Of a stretch of DNA of 64,000 bases, positions 1 through 11,779 are shown one piece after another. Each line of letters starts with the position of its first letter. The stretch's first letter is position 1. The DNA lies in NCBI RefSeq assembly GCF_000512585.2, contig NC_089248.1:620001-684000 (forward strand), written 5' to 3'. The DNA is from Kwoniella bestiolae CBS 10118. Lineage: Eukaryota > Basidiomycota > Tremellomycetes > Tremellales > Cryptococcaceae. Under the pieces are notes generated by a model, which made no database searches, was not told the DNA's origin, and saw only the letters and a program-made list of their open reading frames with translations. A program made the position numbers and the translations under genes.

Positions 1-1098
1 CGGCGGTGCTCTCGAGCTTCTTCACTTCCTCTGTCACCTCCTCCAAGCTGGATTTGAGCTCAGCGAGATCTTCGGCTGACGCTCCAGCTTTGGGCGCTGA
101 GCCGTCTTTTGGTGTAGTTTTCTTTGCTGGTGTTGCGCTGGATGGGAACGAGAAGTCAGTACCACATCCTACACAGAGGGATTGGATTTGTTGATAGCAG
201 AAAAAGAAAGATCGAACTCACCTGATGAGTACACATGAAGTCGCTCGTTTGGTTCCAGCGGCTTGACCGAGTTCTTCCCTGCAGGTGAAATCGATTGTCA
301 GCGGGGATTCGATACAATATAAACGACGCTTTATGAGCGTATACATTTATATATGTATGCCACAGTGAGGGTCAAAGACCCATTCTGGATGAGAGGAGGT
401 GACCAGTCAAGCAGACCTGAACACTCACTTGCTCAATACCCATACGTACTCCACACCTTGAGCCTCCTCAGCCAATAAAGGTAAATGAGAAATAACATCC
501 ACAGGTGTGATGTTCGATGCCAACAACAATAAACCCTTTTCACCCTTTCTTATAGCTTTTACAACTTCCTTGACACCTCTCTTCAGTTGTCTGGCCTTTG
601 AGGCCTTTTTGGTCACCTTGAATAGCTTTTTGGAGAGTTTCTTGGGTGCTAGGGGAGAGGCTATGGGGGAGATGGCGTCGAGAGGTACTGAGAATTCTGC
701 CTGTGGACACATGATGATCATCAGCATTCATTGTACTTCACATATCCTGAGATAGGCTGGGACCGTGCCATGTCTGTATTTGAGTAAGGCGACGTTCGAA
801 CGCGGCTCTTAGAAAGACAGCAGGAAGCATGAACCGAGCCGAAATCGCAACCCACCTTCTTATCATCCTCATCCACCTCGGCATCCCCAGCAGCCAGACT
901 CTTCCTCTTCTCCTTCTTCTCCTTCTTTTGCTTCTTCAATGCCTTCTCGCCATCCACTTCCATAGCTACAGCCTCGGCGCTCGCGGTACCCTCAGCAGGT
1001 GGGACAGCTTGAGGTTTGATGGAAGCTGCTAAGTCTGCGGCGTCGGACTTTCGCTTCTTGTCTTTCTTTTCCTTCTTTGGGGTGGATTCGGGTGCCAT
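1..1098 (-). CDS. NHP2: H/ACA snoRNP protein Nhp2 (L7Ae family), 3' end cut by window edge
   Basis: Nhp2 binds kink-turn RNA in H/ACA snoRNPs, which guide pseudouridylation of rRNA in the nucleolus, and is part of telomerase RNP in some species. Exons on the minus strand read 1098-856, 700-429, 278-222 and 137-1. The L7Ae core is clear: ITPVDVISHLP in exon 2, then KEELGQAAGTKRATS across the exon 2/3 junction, as in Nhp2 rather than Snu13 or ribosomal L7Ae. The first 81 residues are charged (Lys tracts such as KKQKKEKKEKRK plus acidic patches). After the core comes an Ala/Lys linker and a coiled-coil-like stretch (DLAELKSSLEEVTEEVKKLE) that runs off the window, making the protein at least 236 residues, longer than the roughly 155 of yeast Nhp2. 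Divergent from the aldehyde dehydrogenase gene. Family call is firm; the C-terminal end is unknown. Confidence 0.86.
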
Positions 1099-1442
1099 TG
1101 TGTGTAATGATGAGATTGTTCAAGCTACAAGATCACAGATGTTGCCGAGTCTGACAAGTCGTTGTCTGTATTGTTGAACCTGTATACCAGACCATGTATC
1201 GGTTGCACTGGCACTTTTCTGAAAAAGTGGATTTGGGAATCAGAGAAATTTAAGGATTGAGACGGAATCAAAAGGGAACCACGTGTTTGATACGTAATCA
1301 TCCAATCTCTGTTATCGGTTAAATGTGAGCTCGGATAGATAGCAGTAGTAAGTGAGCGTCATCAAAGCAACATATAAATACAGCTAAGCATCTTCTTCCC
1401 ATTTCTTCACCTTTCCATTCGCATAAAACAGAATAGCTCATC
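1099..1442. promoter_or_regulatory. Divergent promoter of NHP2 and the aldehyde dehydrogenase gene
   Basis: This gap separates two start codons pointing away from each other, so it must hold both promoters. A CACGTG palindrome (E-box core, bound by bHLH factors) is at 1280-1285. No convincing coding sequence is seen. Binding is inferred only from the motif. Confidence 0.5.
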
Positions 1443-3488
1443 ATGGTAGATATCAACATTCAAACCACCATCTCACCTTACACCCAACAACCAGTCTGCA
1501 CCAGACCTTTGTTATCTGAATCAGAGCTTGACAACGTCATAGCTGAGAGTGTCAAAGCTCATAAGAGTTGGAAGAAAGTACCTCTTGAAGAGAGAGTGGC
1601 AATTGCGGAGAAATGGCTCGTAAGTCGGGTCTTAGGTTCGGATCAGTGAATCGATCATGTTGATGTCATGATTGTGATTGAACAGACGGAATTCGAGAAC
1701 ATCAGTGATGTGGCTTGTGAAGATCTTTCGGTACAGATGGGGAGGTGAGCTGTCTTCAGAAGGGGCTTGAGTTCTCTCGTATAGCTGACCGATAAACCTG
1801 CTCAGACCAATCTCACAGTGCAAAGGAGAGATCAACGGTACCATCTGGCGAGCCAGACACATGATTGAGATTGCCACGGAAGCTCTGGCACCAATCCCGC
1901 AAGCTAAACCTGAGGTAGAAGGAGTTGAGAAATGGATCCTCAAGCAGCCTCTGGGTGTCGTAGCGTGAGCCGTCTTACATGTATCCTATCATACCAGCTG
2001 TGTACTGCAGATTTTCGAATGAGCACTGACAGCTGGACACCCGTGAATAGTGTTCTATCACCATGGAACTACCCTCATCTATGTCTCGTCAACGCAGTCG
2101 TAGCAGCAATCTTATCAGGCAACGCAGTGATCATCAAACCCGCGCCTCAGACTCCCTCACCAGCTGAAAGATGGGTCTCGACCTGGCAATCTGCTGGATT
2201 ACCTGCCAACGTCCTTCAAGTAGTCCACTTGACCCAGGAAAGAACTTTATCTCAACTATGCCAAGACCAACGGATCGATTTTATCTCTTTCACGGGTAGT
2301 GTACCTGGAGGACGAGCTGTTCAACAAGCTGCAAGTCAAGGTAAAGGATTTAAGGGGATCTGTCTGGAACTAGGCGGTAATGATCCCGCATATGTTAGGG
2401 AGGATGCCGATATCAAGTGGACAGCTGAAAATGTCGTTGATGGTGAGCTTTGAAGATATATTCTCCGTATAGCATAGCAAGCTCATAATAATTGAAAACA
2501 GGTGTGATGTTCAACTCTGGTCAATCATGTAGGTTTCTACATTCAACTGGGAGACTCTGATCAATCTTAACGACGTCATGAGCTGAAGAAAGTGTTTTTG
2601 AGTTAGGCTGTGCCATCGAACGAGTCTACGTCCACTCAGCAATCTACGATGAATTCGTAAAAGAATTCGTGGAAGTAGCTAAGACATACAAGCTCGGTGA
2701 TCCCTCAGACTCCAAGACGAACATCGGTCCCGTCGTCAGTGTAGCTAGTGCAGCTAGAATAAGGAAGCAGGTCAAGGATGCTGGTGAGTCCGTTGTCTCG
2801 CTGTGATGTGCATCTAGCTAAGCGTTGCGAATAACACTGACATTGAATGTCGCTCATAGTCGAAGCTGGAGCTCAGATCGTTTTGGATGAGTCCCACTTC
2901 CCGGAAGCTAAGGAAGGCACTTCGCTTGTTGGACCTACTGTTCTAGTCAATGTTAATCATAGTGAGCCGTCTTGCAATCATTCATAGTCATCTGGATAAA
3001 GAGAATACAAGCTGATTGGCTGTACAGGTATGGAGCTTATGAACGAAGAAACCTTTGGACCTGTCGTAGGAATTATGAAGGTGGACAATGATGAGGAGGC
3101 TTTGCAATTAATGAATGATTCGATCTACGGTTTAGTGAGTTCACACCTCTTCACCCTTAGACCTCTGGCACAATTCCTGTCATCCCATATCAATTTACAC
3201 CCGATCCGACAGATACCCGTACTGATGTAGTATCTATAGACCGCATCAATCTGGACCAATCCTACCGACCCTCAATCCTTAGCAGCATTCAACCATTTGT
3301 CAACCGAATTGGAATGCGGTACGGTCTACCTGAACAAGTGTGACGCCCTTGACCCCTCGTTGCCATGGCACGGATGGAAGAACTCTGGTCAAGGTGTCTC
3401 GTTGTCTCACTTAGTGTATGATGCCGTCACTCACAAGAAAGGTATCATGAAGAGGGTCGAGGTTAAAGATGTTTACGAAAAGAAATGA
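1443..3488 (+). CDS. Aldehyde dehydrogenase (ALDH superfamily), nine exons
   Basis: Oxidises an aldehyde to the acid with NAD(P)+; the substrate cannot be told from sequence. Exons: 1443-1619, 1686-1744, 1806-1964, 2051-2442, 2502-2528, 2607-2783, 2860-2961, 3028-3134 and 3240-3488, giving 482 residues, the normal family size. Visible motifs are SPWNYPH (oxyanion Asn), FTGSVPGG (nucleotide binding), CLELGGNDP (general-base Glu), FNSGQSCCAIERVYVH (nucleophilic Cys) and EETFGPVVGI (cofactor Glu). Exon 5 is only 27 nt and the intron after it splits the first Cys codon of GQSCC (T|GC). No targeting signal is evident, so it is probably cytosolic. Start chosen at the first ATG, which opens a conserved ALDH N-terminus. 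Family certain; subfamily not assigned. Confidence 0.9.
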
Positions 3489-4371
3489 TAAACGATGAAC
3501 GGATGAATTATAGATATTGGTGAGGTTGTATAAAACAATACAAGTATGCAGGCTGGGATTATACCTGTGAGCTCGTACATCTTTTATCACACGGCTTCTA
3601 CATAGTTTCGCAAGTCCGAAGAACACCGTCCTTTCCGGATCATCTATGACTCGGATTGGATGACGCATACACGACGATGCGATGTGGCGTGATCGCTCCC
3701 ATCGATACTGCGAATATCATCAACGGTTGGAAGAAAGGAGCGAGAGGACAAAGGAATTATTTCAATTGGTGTATTGACCGAGGTGTTCATCAGCGTTCCT
3801 TGGCTTTTTCGGAGATACACTAAATGTCATCGTATACTACTAACACGACTCAGTATCACCAACTGTTCGAAGCATCTCTGACCTTCACTGACCGGAGGTG
3901 TCACGGGCCATTCGATGACGGAGATCAGAGAAAGAACCCATCCGTATCAAATTTCACTTTTTGTTAGGCGATCCTTTCTCTTTCCTTACCCTTTCGATTC
4001 TCTTTTTGTTTGTTTTCCTTCCTTTCATCTACGTGTCTCTGATCTCTTGGTATCCCGGTCCACCCTAAGCGAGGTATCCATGTTGCGCAGGTGTCGTGAT
4101 TGTTCTCTGCATTATTGCGGTCAATAAGCCAGATTAGGAATTCCTAGTCGATACTTCAAGTGCGCCTTAGCTTCATCCTTCTTGGGGATGTGCGAGGAAT
4201 TCGATTGCCGCAGTACACTCATCAGTGAACAACAAGGCTTTTAGAAATCGATGATACACATCGAGCGATAGGACATCCAATACAGGACAGCACGAATCGA
4301 AAACCAGACCTTATCTCTCAAGGTCAAGGTCAAGATCAAGGTCGAAGACAAACAGTGATCTATCATCCAAA
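3489..4371. other. Intergenic region, no gene seen
   Basis: Holds the 3' region of the aldehyde dehydrogenase gene and the promoter of the next + strand gene. Short open frames here lack family similarity and sensible splice context. A short imperfect AGGTCA-type hexamer run lies at 4319-4343, just upstream of the next start codon. Confidence 0.5.
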
Positions 4372-6982
4372 ATGTCACCACCCACAACTACCAACACCGA
4401 GTCAACCTCGACCTCCCTTCCTCGATTGAATACCCAGCCAGTCCCCCCAACTCCACTTACAGCCGACCAACCCACCTCGGCCCCACCAAACACAACGATA
4501 TTCAAAGACCTCCCCCACGTCGTCTCTCCAATCCCCACTCAGACCTATCCTACCTCCTCGTCAACATCTCCGCTCCTATATGACGACGATCCGCTCAGCG
4601 GGGGCCAACAATCCCCCTCGCCCTCGCCCTCGCCTCGCTCAGTCCTTCTCTCCCCCTCAAAGACTTCGCCTACCTCCCGACCGCTCTCTCCCGACTTGCC
4701 TAGTCGGGACGCACTGTATCTGTTTAGTAATTTTAGTAGTTATATGCGGTCGCCTAATGAGGGGTCTGAGGGGTTAAGGGGGGACGATTTTAGGGATAGT
4801 ATTAGGTTGTTGGAGCATGCTAGGGTGGGTCTTCTTCCTCTGTTCTCGACTTCACCATTTATCAACCTCGTATTTTTCGCATTCTTATCATTCACAAAAT
4901 CACAAAACCTTCGTGCCTTGAGCAGGAGCAGGGTATGGCCTCACAGCCTTGAGATTGAGACTTACTGATTCTTAACTGTACGATCCAACACAGTGGCTAT
5001 CCTCTCAACCCCACTCTAACGTCCATATCCTTCACCTCAAATATCGTTTCCAAGGCCAATCCAACACTTTCAGATCACCCTATTCCACGGGGGATTATCA
5101 ATTACCGTTGAACTACAAGGACTCGACTGGGAGAGTGGGGAACCCAGTACCGCAACCGTTTTCGGTTTTGCATGATCCGGTGGTGAAGATTGATTATAGT
5201 GAGTTTCTCGATTTGCGCTGTGTATCTTCGACCGGATAAATCTTTCTTCCACCTGGGTTGTTGATTGAGGCAAATGTCATTGATGTGTATTGTGTCATAG
5301 TGGAAAATGGAGTGTTTGACCCTCTCCCTGCTCAGGCAGTTTTCAGCCACATCGCAAAGATGTGTCAACCCCCTCCTAGGATTATAGTGATTTCTTATGT
5401 ATATTCCAAAGTGATCGAGTGAGTCAAATCAAGTCAATCACCCACACCGCAGATTTATCCTCACTATCTGCAAGTGGGCGAAGATTACCAAACCGTGTTG
5501 CGACCTTGCTGACCTCTGTGCTTTATCCCAAGAAACCACCTCTCCTCCCTCTCAGCCTGGGCTCTTACCTCCTCCCCACCATCATACATCTTCTCTCCCC
5601 TCGAGACTCGTCTGAGGGAATCACAACCACTTCATATCGCTTTGGGCCATTCAATCCCTATGTCAATGTATGCCTGGCCTAACGAGCTCTACACACAAGG
5701 GAACCTATCTCCCATACCGACCACTCCGACCCCATCGACTTCGACGACCAGTACCAGATCAATCGGGATACAAGGTTCGGGATTCGGTATGAGCGCGTTC
5801 TCACCTGTCGCCCCGGGGAAGGGGGCGTTCGGGCCGCCTATACCTGGTAGAAAGAAGAATCAGCGTAGGAGGAAGATCAAGCTGCAAGATACCACTGATA
5901 CTATCGGAACCAGAACCAATGAGGATTGCGGAGAAGGTGTAGGGGGAGGTGGAGAAGAAGATGTTAATTCACCTATATTGATTACTCGACGAATTAGTGG
6001 AACAGAATCTCCAGGAGACATAATAGATAGATACTATGCCAGGAGAACTTCTCAAGCTGTGGGCAAGGAGAATTACAAGAACGATCCCATAGCTTCATTG
6101 ACTGTTATCTCCTCTTCACCACCCACTGCCTCTACTGACAATGAAGTGCTGGGAAGGAGGAGGTCTGATGAGAGTCTACGTCTGAATAAGTCGATATCTC
6201 CCACGGGTGGGAGTGTACCTCCCCCGATTGATCGGATACCCCTCTGGCACCTTGCTCCAGGGGTGGGTATATTACATGGAAGCACGTCGAATTCGATTGG
6301 TATCAAGTTGAGTGATTTTAGTGCGATCAACCTTCTGGGTGAGGACGGTCATATTGATCGTCATGAAGGGGATGTTCTGAAGAAAGAGGTGGATAGGAAA
6401 GAAGTGGAAGAGCTAGGTATAAAGACGGAGAAGGTATCGAGTTATCATGATCTCCTTAAAGAGACCAATTCGACCAATCCTGATGCCAATTCACTGCGTG
6501 TTCATCCTGCTCAACTCATCGAGATGGCCAAGGCGATAACCATCTCAAGACCATCAAGTACCGCTCCCCTTCCACAGCCCGTGGGAATATCCAAACCACC
6601 CGCACCCGCACACGCTCAGACAGAAGAACTAAAGCTCACGCATCTGACTCCGCCCAACCCGAACCCAAACCATTATCGAAGTCTGCCTAAGGCCGTGAAT
6701 GGCTCGAGCCAGAGTTGGCCTGCGCCCGTTAGTAGAGTGCCGGGATGGAGGAAAGGCAGGAAAGAGTTGATGGAAGATACGTTGGATGAGTTGGGGATGG
6801 TTGAAGATGTGGAGATGGTGAGGGTTGAAAGTGTATGGAAGGACTTGGAAGGTTTGGTGGTGAATCAGAATTGCCAAAACGATGTGGATGGACAGGAAGT
6901 AGATGCAAAAGAAGATCGAGGTGGATTGGTAGAGAATCGGTTGATAGATCTCTTGTTGGTTCCGAAGATACGGGACTCGTAG
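4372..6982 (+). CDS. Unrecognised Ser/Pro-rich protein, multi-exon
   Basis: Not recognised. The N-terminus from the ATG at 4372 is Ser/Thr/Pro-rich, followed by a more ordered part (DALYLFSNFSSYMRS, then SNVHILHLKYRFQGQS, then VFDPLPAQAVFSHIAKM). Likely introns begin with GTGGGT near 4824, GTGAGT near 5200 and GTGAGT near 5418, with acceptors near 4993, 5300 and 5453. One further intron around 5610-5690 is needed to reach the long open frame that ends at 6982; its borders are unclear. That last part is again low complexity, with a basic patch (GRKKNQRRRKIKL) that could be a nuclear localisation signal. Splice signals and continuous reading support a real gene. The function is unknown; a regulatory or scaffold protein is only a guess. 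Confidence 0.55.
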
Positions 6983-7330
6983 ATATCATGCATCTTTTGT
7001 GACCCTATCACATCTTGGCTTGAAATGGAAAGAGATATCTGAACCTAGACCTAAATGACATCTGAAGAAGAGGGGGAAAGTATTGGGTACAAATTGTTCT
7101 GTGATTGGATATGAGGGGATGATCAAAATTGGAAAAGCAGATAACATTGACTATAGGTTCGGTTGACCTTGTTCTTTCTCTAGGTTCTCGAGTCGAGCAA
7201 TTTGGCTATGGTGGTGCACGAATATCAGCATTGTCAACCCTTGCATGTGTTGAATCGTAAAGTGGTAGATGGATGAGCTTGGAGGTGACCAATAAATTGG
7301 AAAAGTAGCTTTGATATGCCAATGACAAAC
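6983..7330. other. Intergenic region between convergent genes
   Basis: Joint 3' region of the unrecognised + strand gene and the CK2 beta gene on the minus strand. Nothing else is seen. Confidence 0.5.
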
Positions 7331-8429
7331 TCACGCATCCCTCTTAGCCGTTCTCCACCTATGCAACTTAGCATCCTCATTCACCTTGAATCCGAATATC
7401 CTAGGTTCGTACCTCTCCGCCTTCACCGCCACGCTGGACGTACTGATCCCTCCGGAACCCAGCGAACTGGGCCCCGCTCCATTGTTATCCTTCTGCTGAT
7501 TCGCCAGACTCCTATTAACGTCTGCAACGGAGGACGACCCCACGGGTTGACCTTTACCGGGTATCATCTGCGGGTAGACCATGAACAGCATATGGGGGAA
7601 AGTGGTACCGAAGTATGCTCCGTCGATGGATCCGTGTCGATTGGATTTGGGTGAATAGATATCTTCACATCGGGGACAGTAGAGCTTCACGGCTTTTTGG
7701 TAGGGTATATCGGATAGACCGACGGGGAGAAGGGGTTGTTGATAGCAGTATACTCGGGGACAGCGACCGAAATCTGCTTTACGGTATTTCTCGAGCTGAT
7801 AGATTGTATGATATGATATGAGCCATGCTCCTATAGGTATAAGACGGAGAGAATGGAAGAGTGCTGCTGATATGGAGGGTATGGGCTCACTCACCATCTT
7901 TGACAGCCCGCGTGAAGTAACGATATATCTAGCATGAATTAACCCATACAAAAACCTAGCTGAGGTCTCTACCGCTTCCCTTACGTCTTCGTCCAATGAC
8001 TCTTCGTCTACCAGAAGCATCAGAGAGATCAGCTTGATTTTCACGTAGGTCTTGAGAGCGAAAGCTGGAACATAGGTAACATACCTAGATTATCTGTAAT
8101 CAGATTCAAAGCCCTCGAATACTCCTGTACCACTTCTCCATTCAGGCCTGTCAGGTTGAATCTGTCGAGTATGTAATCTTCATCCACTTCTGCGAAATAT
8201 TCCTGAAATAATTCATACGTTAGCGCGGGATCGTCTGAATGATGACTCAAGAAGTACCGAGGAAGGAAGAGGTAGACCTGAAAGATACCTACATTTCCTT
8301 TTGTTGATAGGAACCATGATATCCAGCTATACACGTTCCATACGGTCAGCTGACAATCGACAATTATGACCTTGATGTAGCTCACGAGTTTGAGTAATCA
8401 CTCTCTGATCCGGTTGACAAGTCCTCCAT
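7331..8429 (-). CDS. CKB1: Casein kinase 2 regulatory beta subunit
   Basis: Regulatory subunit that dimerises through a zinc ribbon and docks two catalytic CK2 alpha chains. Exons on the minus strand: 8429-8386, 8326-8293 (34 nt), 8202-8085, 8007-7895 and 7795-7331, giving 257 residues. The start at 8429 was chosen because its exon splices in frame into WISWFLSTKGN, the family hallmark. It is followed by EYFAEVDEDYILDRFNLTGL, the zinc-ribbon cysteines in CPRVYC and CPRCEDIY, and the PHMLFMVYPQ dimer region. The C-terminal tail adds a Ser/Gly-rich linker before PRIFGFKVNEDA. Whether it corresponds to yeast Ckb1 or Ckb2 cannot be decided. Very secure family call. Confidence 0.94.
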
Positions 8430-8954
8430 TATATGTCAACAGGTATCGGGAAGAAAAGATGCGGTCTGGGAAGGGATGGTTTGTGATGGATTGCGTTCTT
8501 GGTCAACGATGTTCGCTCTCGTCTCTTTTGCTGTTCTCGGTTTTCGATCTCGTGTCGCGCCTCTCTTTACGATCCTATCCTGTTGCTGTGATGGTTGTAT
8601 GTGAGTTGATGGGTATCTGTATCTGTCTGTCAAGAGAAACAAAATTGAGGAAGTGAACCAGGACGTATAGTGAGAATGAGCATCCGACACATACAAGGTT
8701 GATTGATTGCAATTGAGCATTTGTCTCCGGTTAAATCTGCAATGGGTCACACATGGGAACAACGCGGCGGTTGTTACGCTCGGATCGCAAGGGGCGCCCC
8801 GCATATAACCATGACATATATGTGTAGTCAGTGGGTAAACATTGTTGATTCCCTCTCCTTGTCTTCGTCTAATACAGTATACATCCACATCACTGCATCG
8901 GTCAACTCACTAGAAGCGACAGGATAGCAGCAGCACTAGTGATCTGGGCTCAGC
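8430..8954. promoter_or_regulatory. Divergent promoter of CK2 beta and VPS33
   Basis: The two start codons face away from each other across this gap. No coding exon or clear factor-binding motif is recognised; open frames on both strands here have no spliced partner. Confidence 0.5.
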
Positions 8955-11713
8955 ATGGCCAGTTCCGCTTCTCCCCTCCCCGGCCCATCGAGGCTCAATC
9001 AACCTCCACCCGCACCATCCACTTCGGGCGATAGCGAATCGACTGTCCCTCAACCGCCTGCCGAGAAAGGATTAGATGTGAACATACTGAAGGAGCTGGC
9101 CAAGTCGGCTCTGGTGGAGAGTCTCAACGACGTGAGCTTTGGTCCACGTATTCTTACGCCGTGACGATTCAGCTGATGACTGAGATGTAGATTCAAGGGG
9201 CCAAGACACTAATTCTGGAACCAGCTTTGGCCGGACCGCTGGGTCTAGTCACGGAAGTTGCTCTGTTGAAGGTAAGCTAACTCGTCTGTGAGATCGTAAA
9301 ACCCAAACTCATATTGTACATCAACAGCACCAAGCGGTGGATAAGATGTTCTGGCTCGAACCTGGACCTCTGAACGTCAATACGAGGAATGTAGTTTGGT
9401 TGTGTCGTCCAAAGATCGAATACATGCGTACGATAGCAGGTAAGCTACCAACCGGATCTTCGTCATTGGCGCGACAGAGAAGCTAACAAGACGACGGGTA
9501 TGTGATCCAGAACAAATCAAAGCTCAGCAGACCAACCCTTCTCCCGCTGGACCACTGATGTATACCATCTTGCTTGTTCCTCGCGCGACTGAGCTGTGTA
9601 GGAGGGTATTGGAAGATCAGGGCGTGGCTGGAGATGTGACTATCTCAGAGGTGAGCTACTTGCCGACAAAGATGGCTAGAGTGTAGCTGACAATGTTTAT
9701 GTGCAGTTCAAGTTGGAACTCATACCGATGGAAGATGATTTGTTATCGCTCGAAATGGACGATGTAGCTAGAGATGTGTTCTTGGTGAGTCTTCCGCCAA
9801 TTTCTTTGGTTGTATCCATCTGTGCTGATGATGTTGCGGATAGAATGGAGATGATACACCCATTTACTACTCTTCTCTGGCCCTCATGACCTTTCAGAGG
9901 GCATTTGGTTTGTTTCCCAGGATACTAGGTAAAGGAGATGGAGCAAAGGTGAGCTGCATCTGTCTCTCCCTCATTTGACCCTTCCCCCTCTCATGTTTCA
10001 CAAGGGCGGCTGGCTTATGTTTACTGTTGCTACAGAAACTTGCCGATCTTCTACAGCGCCATCACAATACCGATCCAGCCCAATATGGGGATATCGAGAC
10101 TTCCTCGCAAGTGGATGGCTTGATCATCCTTGATAGATCGGTAGACTGGATAACGCCGATGTTGACGCAATTGACGTATGAGGGGATGTTGGATGAATTT
10201 GTCGGTATCAAGAATTGTAAGTCGCACCCACACAGCTAGCATTAGTATGATGAGTAGCCACTTAGCTGACAACGTACCTCTAAATAGCTCATATAGAAGT
10301 CGACTCCACTCTCCTGGATTCCAATACCGCCCCCGCCCCCTCTCCATCAGCCTTACCTTCCACCCCAGTGACCAAGAAACGTAAACATCACTTATCTTCT
10401 CAGAAAGACAAATTGTATTCGGAGTTGCGAGATCAAAATTTCGCAGTGGTAGGATCGAGGTTGTCGAAAGTTGCGCGTAGGCTCGAAGGCGATTATGGCG
10501 GAGTGAAGAATCTCAAGAGCGTCAGTCAGATGAAAGAGTTTGTAGGGAAGTTGGGAGGGTTGCAGAGCGAACAGCAGAGTTTGAGGTTACGTAGGTGTTC
10601 TGGGTTCCTTTTCTCGTTTCATCAAGTAAAGCAGGCGAAGCTGATTAAACGTGTACTCTCACAGATACCGGTCTAACCGAACAATTGATGCCAATCACCA
10701 AGCTCGACACATTCAATCGCACGCTCGAAGCCCAACAGAACCTTGTAGCGGGATACGATCCAACATCGCAACTCAACACCATCGAAGATCTAATGAATCA
10801 GGAACTAGACTGGCAAACGATCTTACGAACCATCGTCCTAATGTCACTTACCAACGGGGGTATCAAGCCGAAATTGTTAGAAGCATTCAAGAGGGATTTC
10901 CTCCAGGTGTATGGATATCAGCATTTACCTCTTCTTATCAATCTGGAGAACCTCGGACTATTGATCAGATCTGGTAGTGGGACGATCTCAGCCGCTCAGA
11001 ATCAAAGTATAACTTTTTTGAGGAAGAACCTGAGGTTGATAGTGGACGATATCAACGATCTGAACCCTAATGATATCTCCTATGTGTATTCGGGATATGC
11101 TCCGATCTCATTACGGTTGGTCCAATGTCTAACGATGAAGAACCATCTCTCATCGTCTTCTTCAAGCACCACACAGGAAGGCCAAAATGGGAATGGGTTC
11201 GCCACGAGGGAGAAACCCAAAGCCCATCCTCTGAATGGTTGGAAGGGTTTTGAGGATATTTTGAGTGTCTTGCCGGGGGATAATGTTGATGTGAGGCAGC
11301 ATGGTGAGAAGCGGGATAATCCTTTGGGTGAGTGGTGCGACTGTTCTTCTTTTCGGATTTTTCCGACCCCTCCTCTCTTGCATGTGTACGGTGGAGTGGA
11401 TTGTGGATTATGGAGCTGATTCTCATTTGGGATTGTAGTGATACCTGACGATAACAAACTCACAACAACTGTGGTATTCTTCCTTGGAGGATGTACGTAC
11501 ACTGAGATATCAGCTCTGCGGTGGATGTCCAAGCAATTTAAGGGGAGGAGGTTCCTGATAGCTACCACGGGAATTATCAATGGTAATACTGTGAGTTTGA
11601 CCTCAAACTACCCTCTACCGTAGGGAACTGCCTGCTAATTGGTGGAAATTGGACAATAGCTCATAGAGAGTTTAGGTGATAGACCACCTGTACAACTTAA
11701 ACAAAGTACATAG
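8955..11713 (+). CDS. VPS33: Vps33, Sec1/Munc18-family subunit of HOPS/CORVET
   Basis: SM protein that templates SNARE assembly on vacuolar/endosomal membranes inside HOPS and CORVET. About ten exons; the first is 8955-9131 and the last ends with SLGDRPPVQLKQST and a TAG at 11711-11713. Family marks in order: DVNILKELAKSALVES, KTLILEPALAGPLGL, MFWLEPGPLNVNTRNVVWL, VDGLIILDRSVDWITPMLTQ, then LTYEGMLDEF and, at the end, VVFFLGGCTYTEISALRW. The insert near 10330-10400 (Ala/Ser/Pro then Lys-rich) is low complexity. The Ser-rich stretch before TTQEGQNGNG near 11150 is a species-specific loop. It is tail-to-tail with GCP4; the two stop codons are only about 66 bp apart, so the 3' UTRs probably overlap. 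Very secure. Confidence 0.92.
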
Positions 11714-11779
11714 AGATGCACATGCAATGCTATACAACCGATCTTATTCTCTTTCCAAATTGTGGAAGTTGAACAATTC

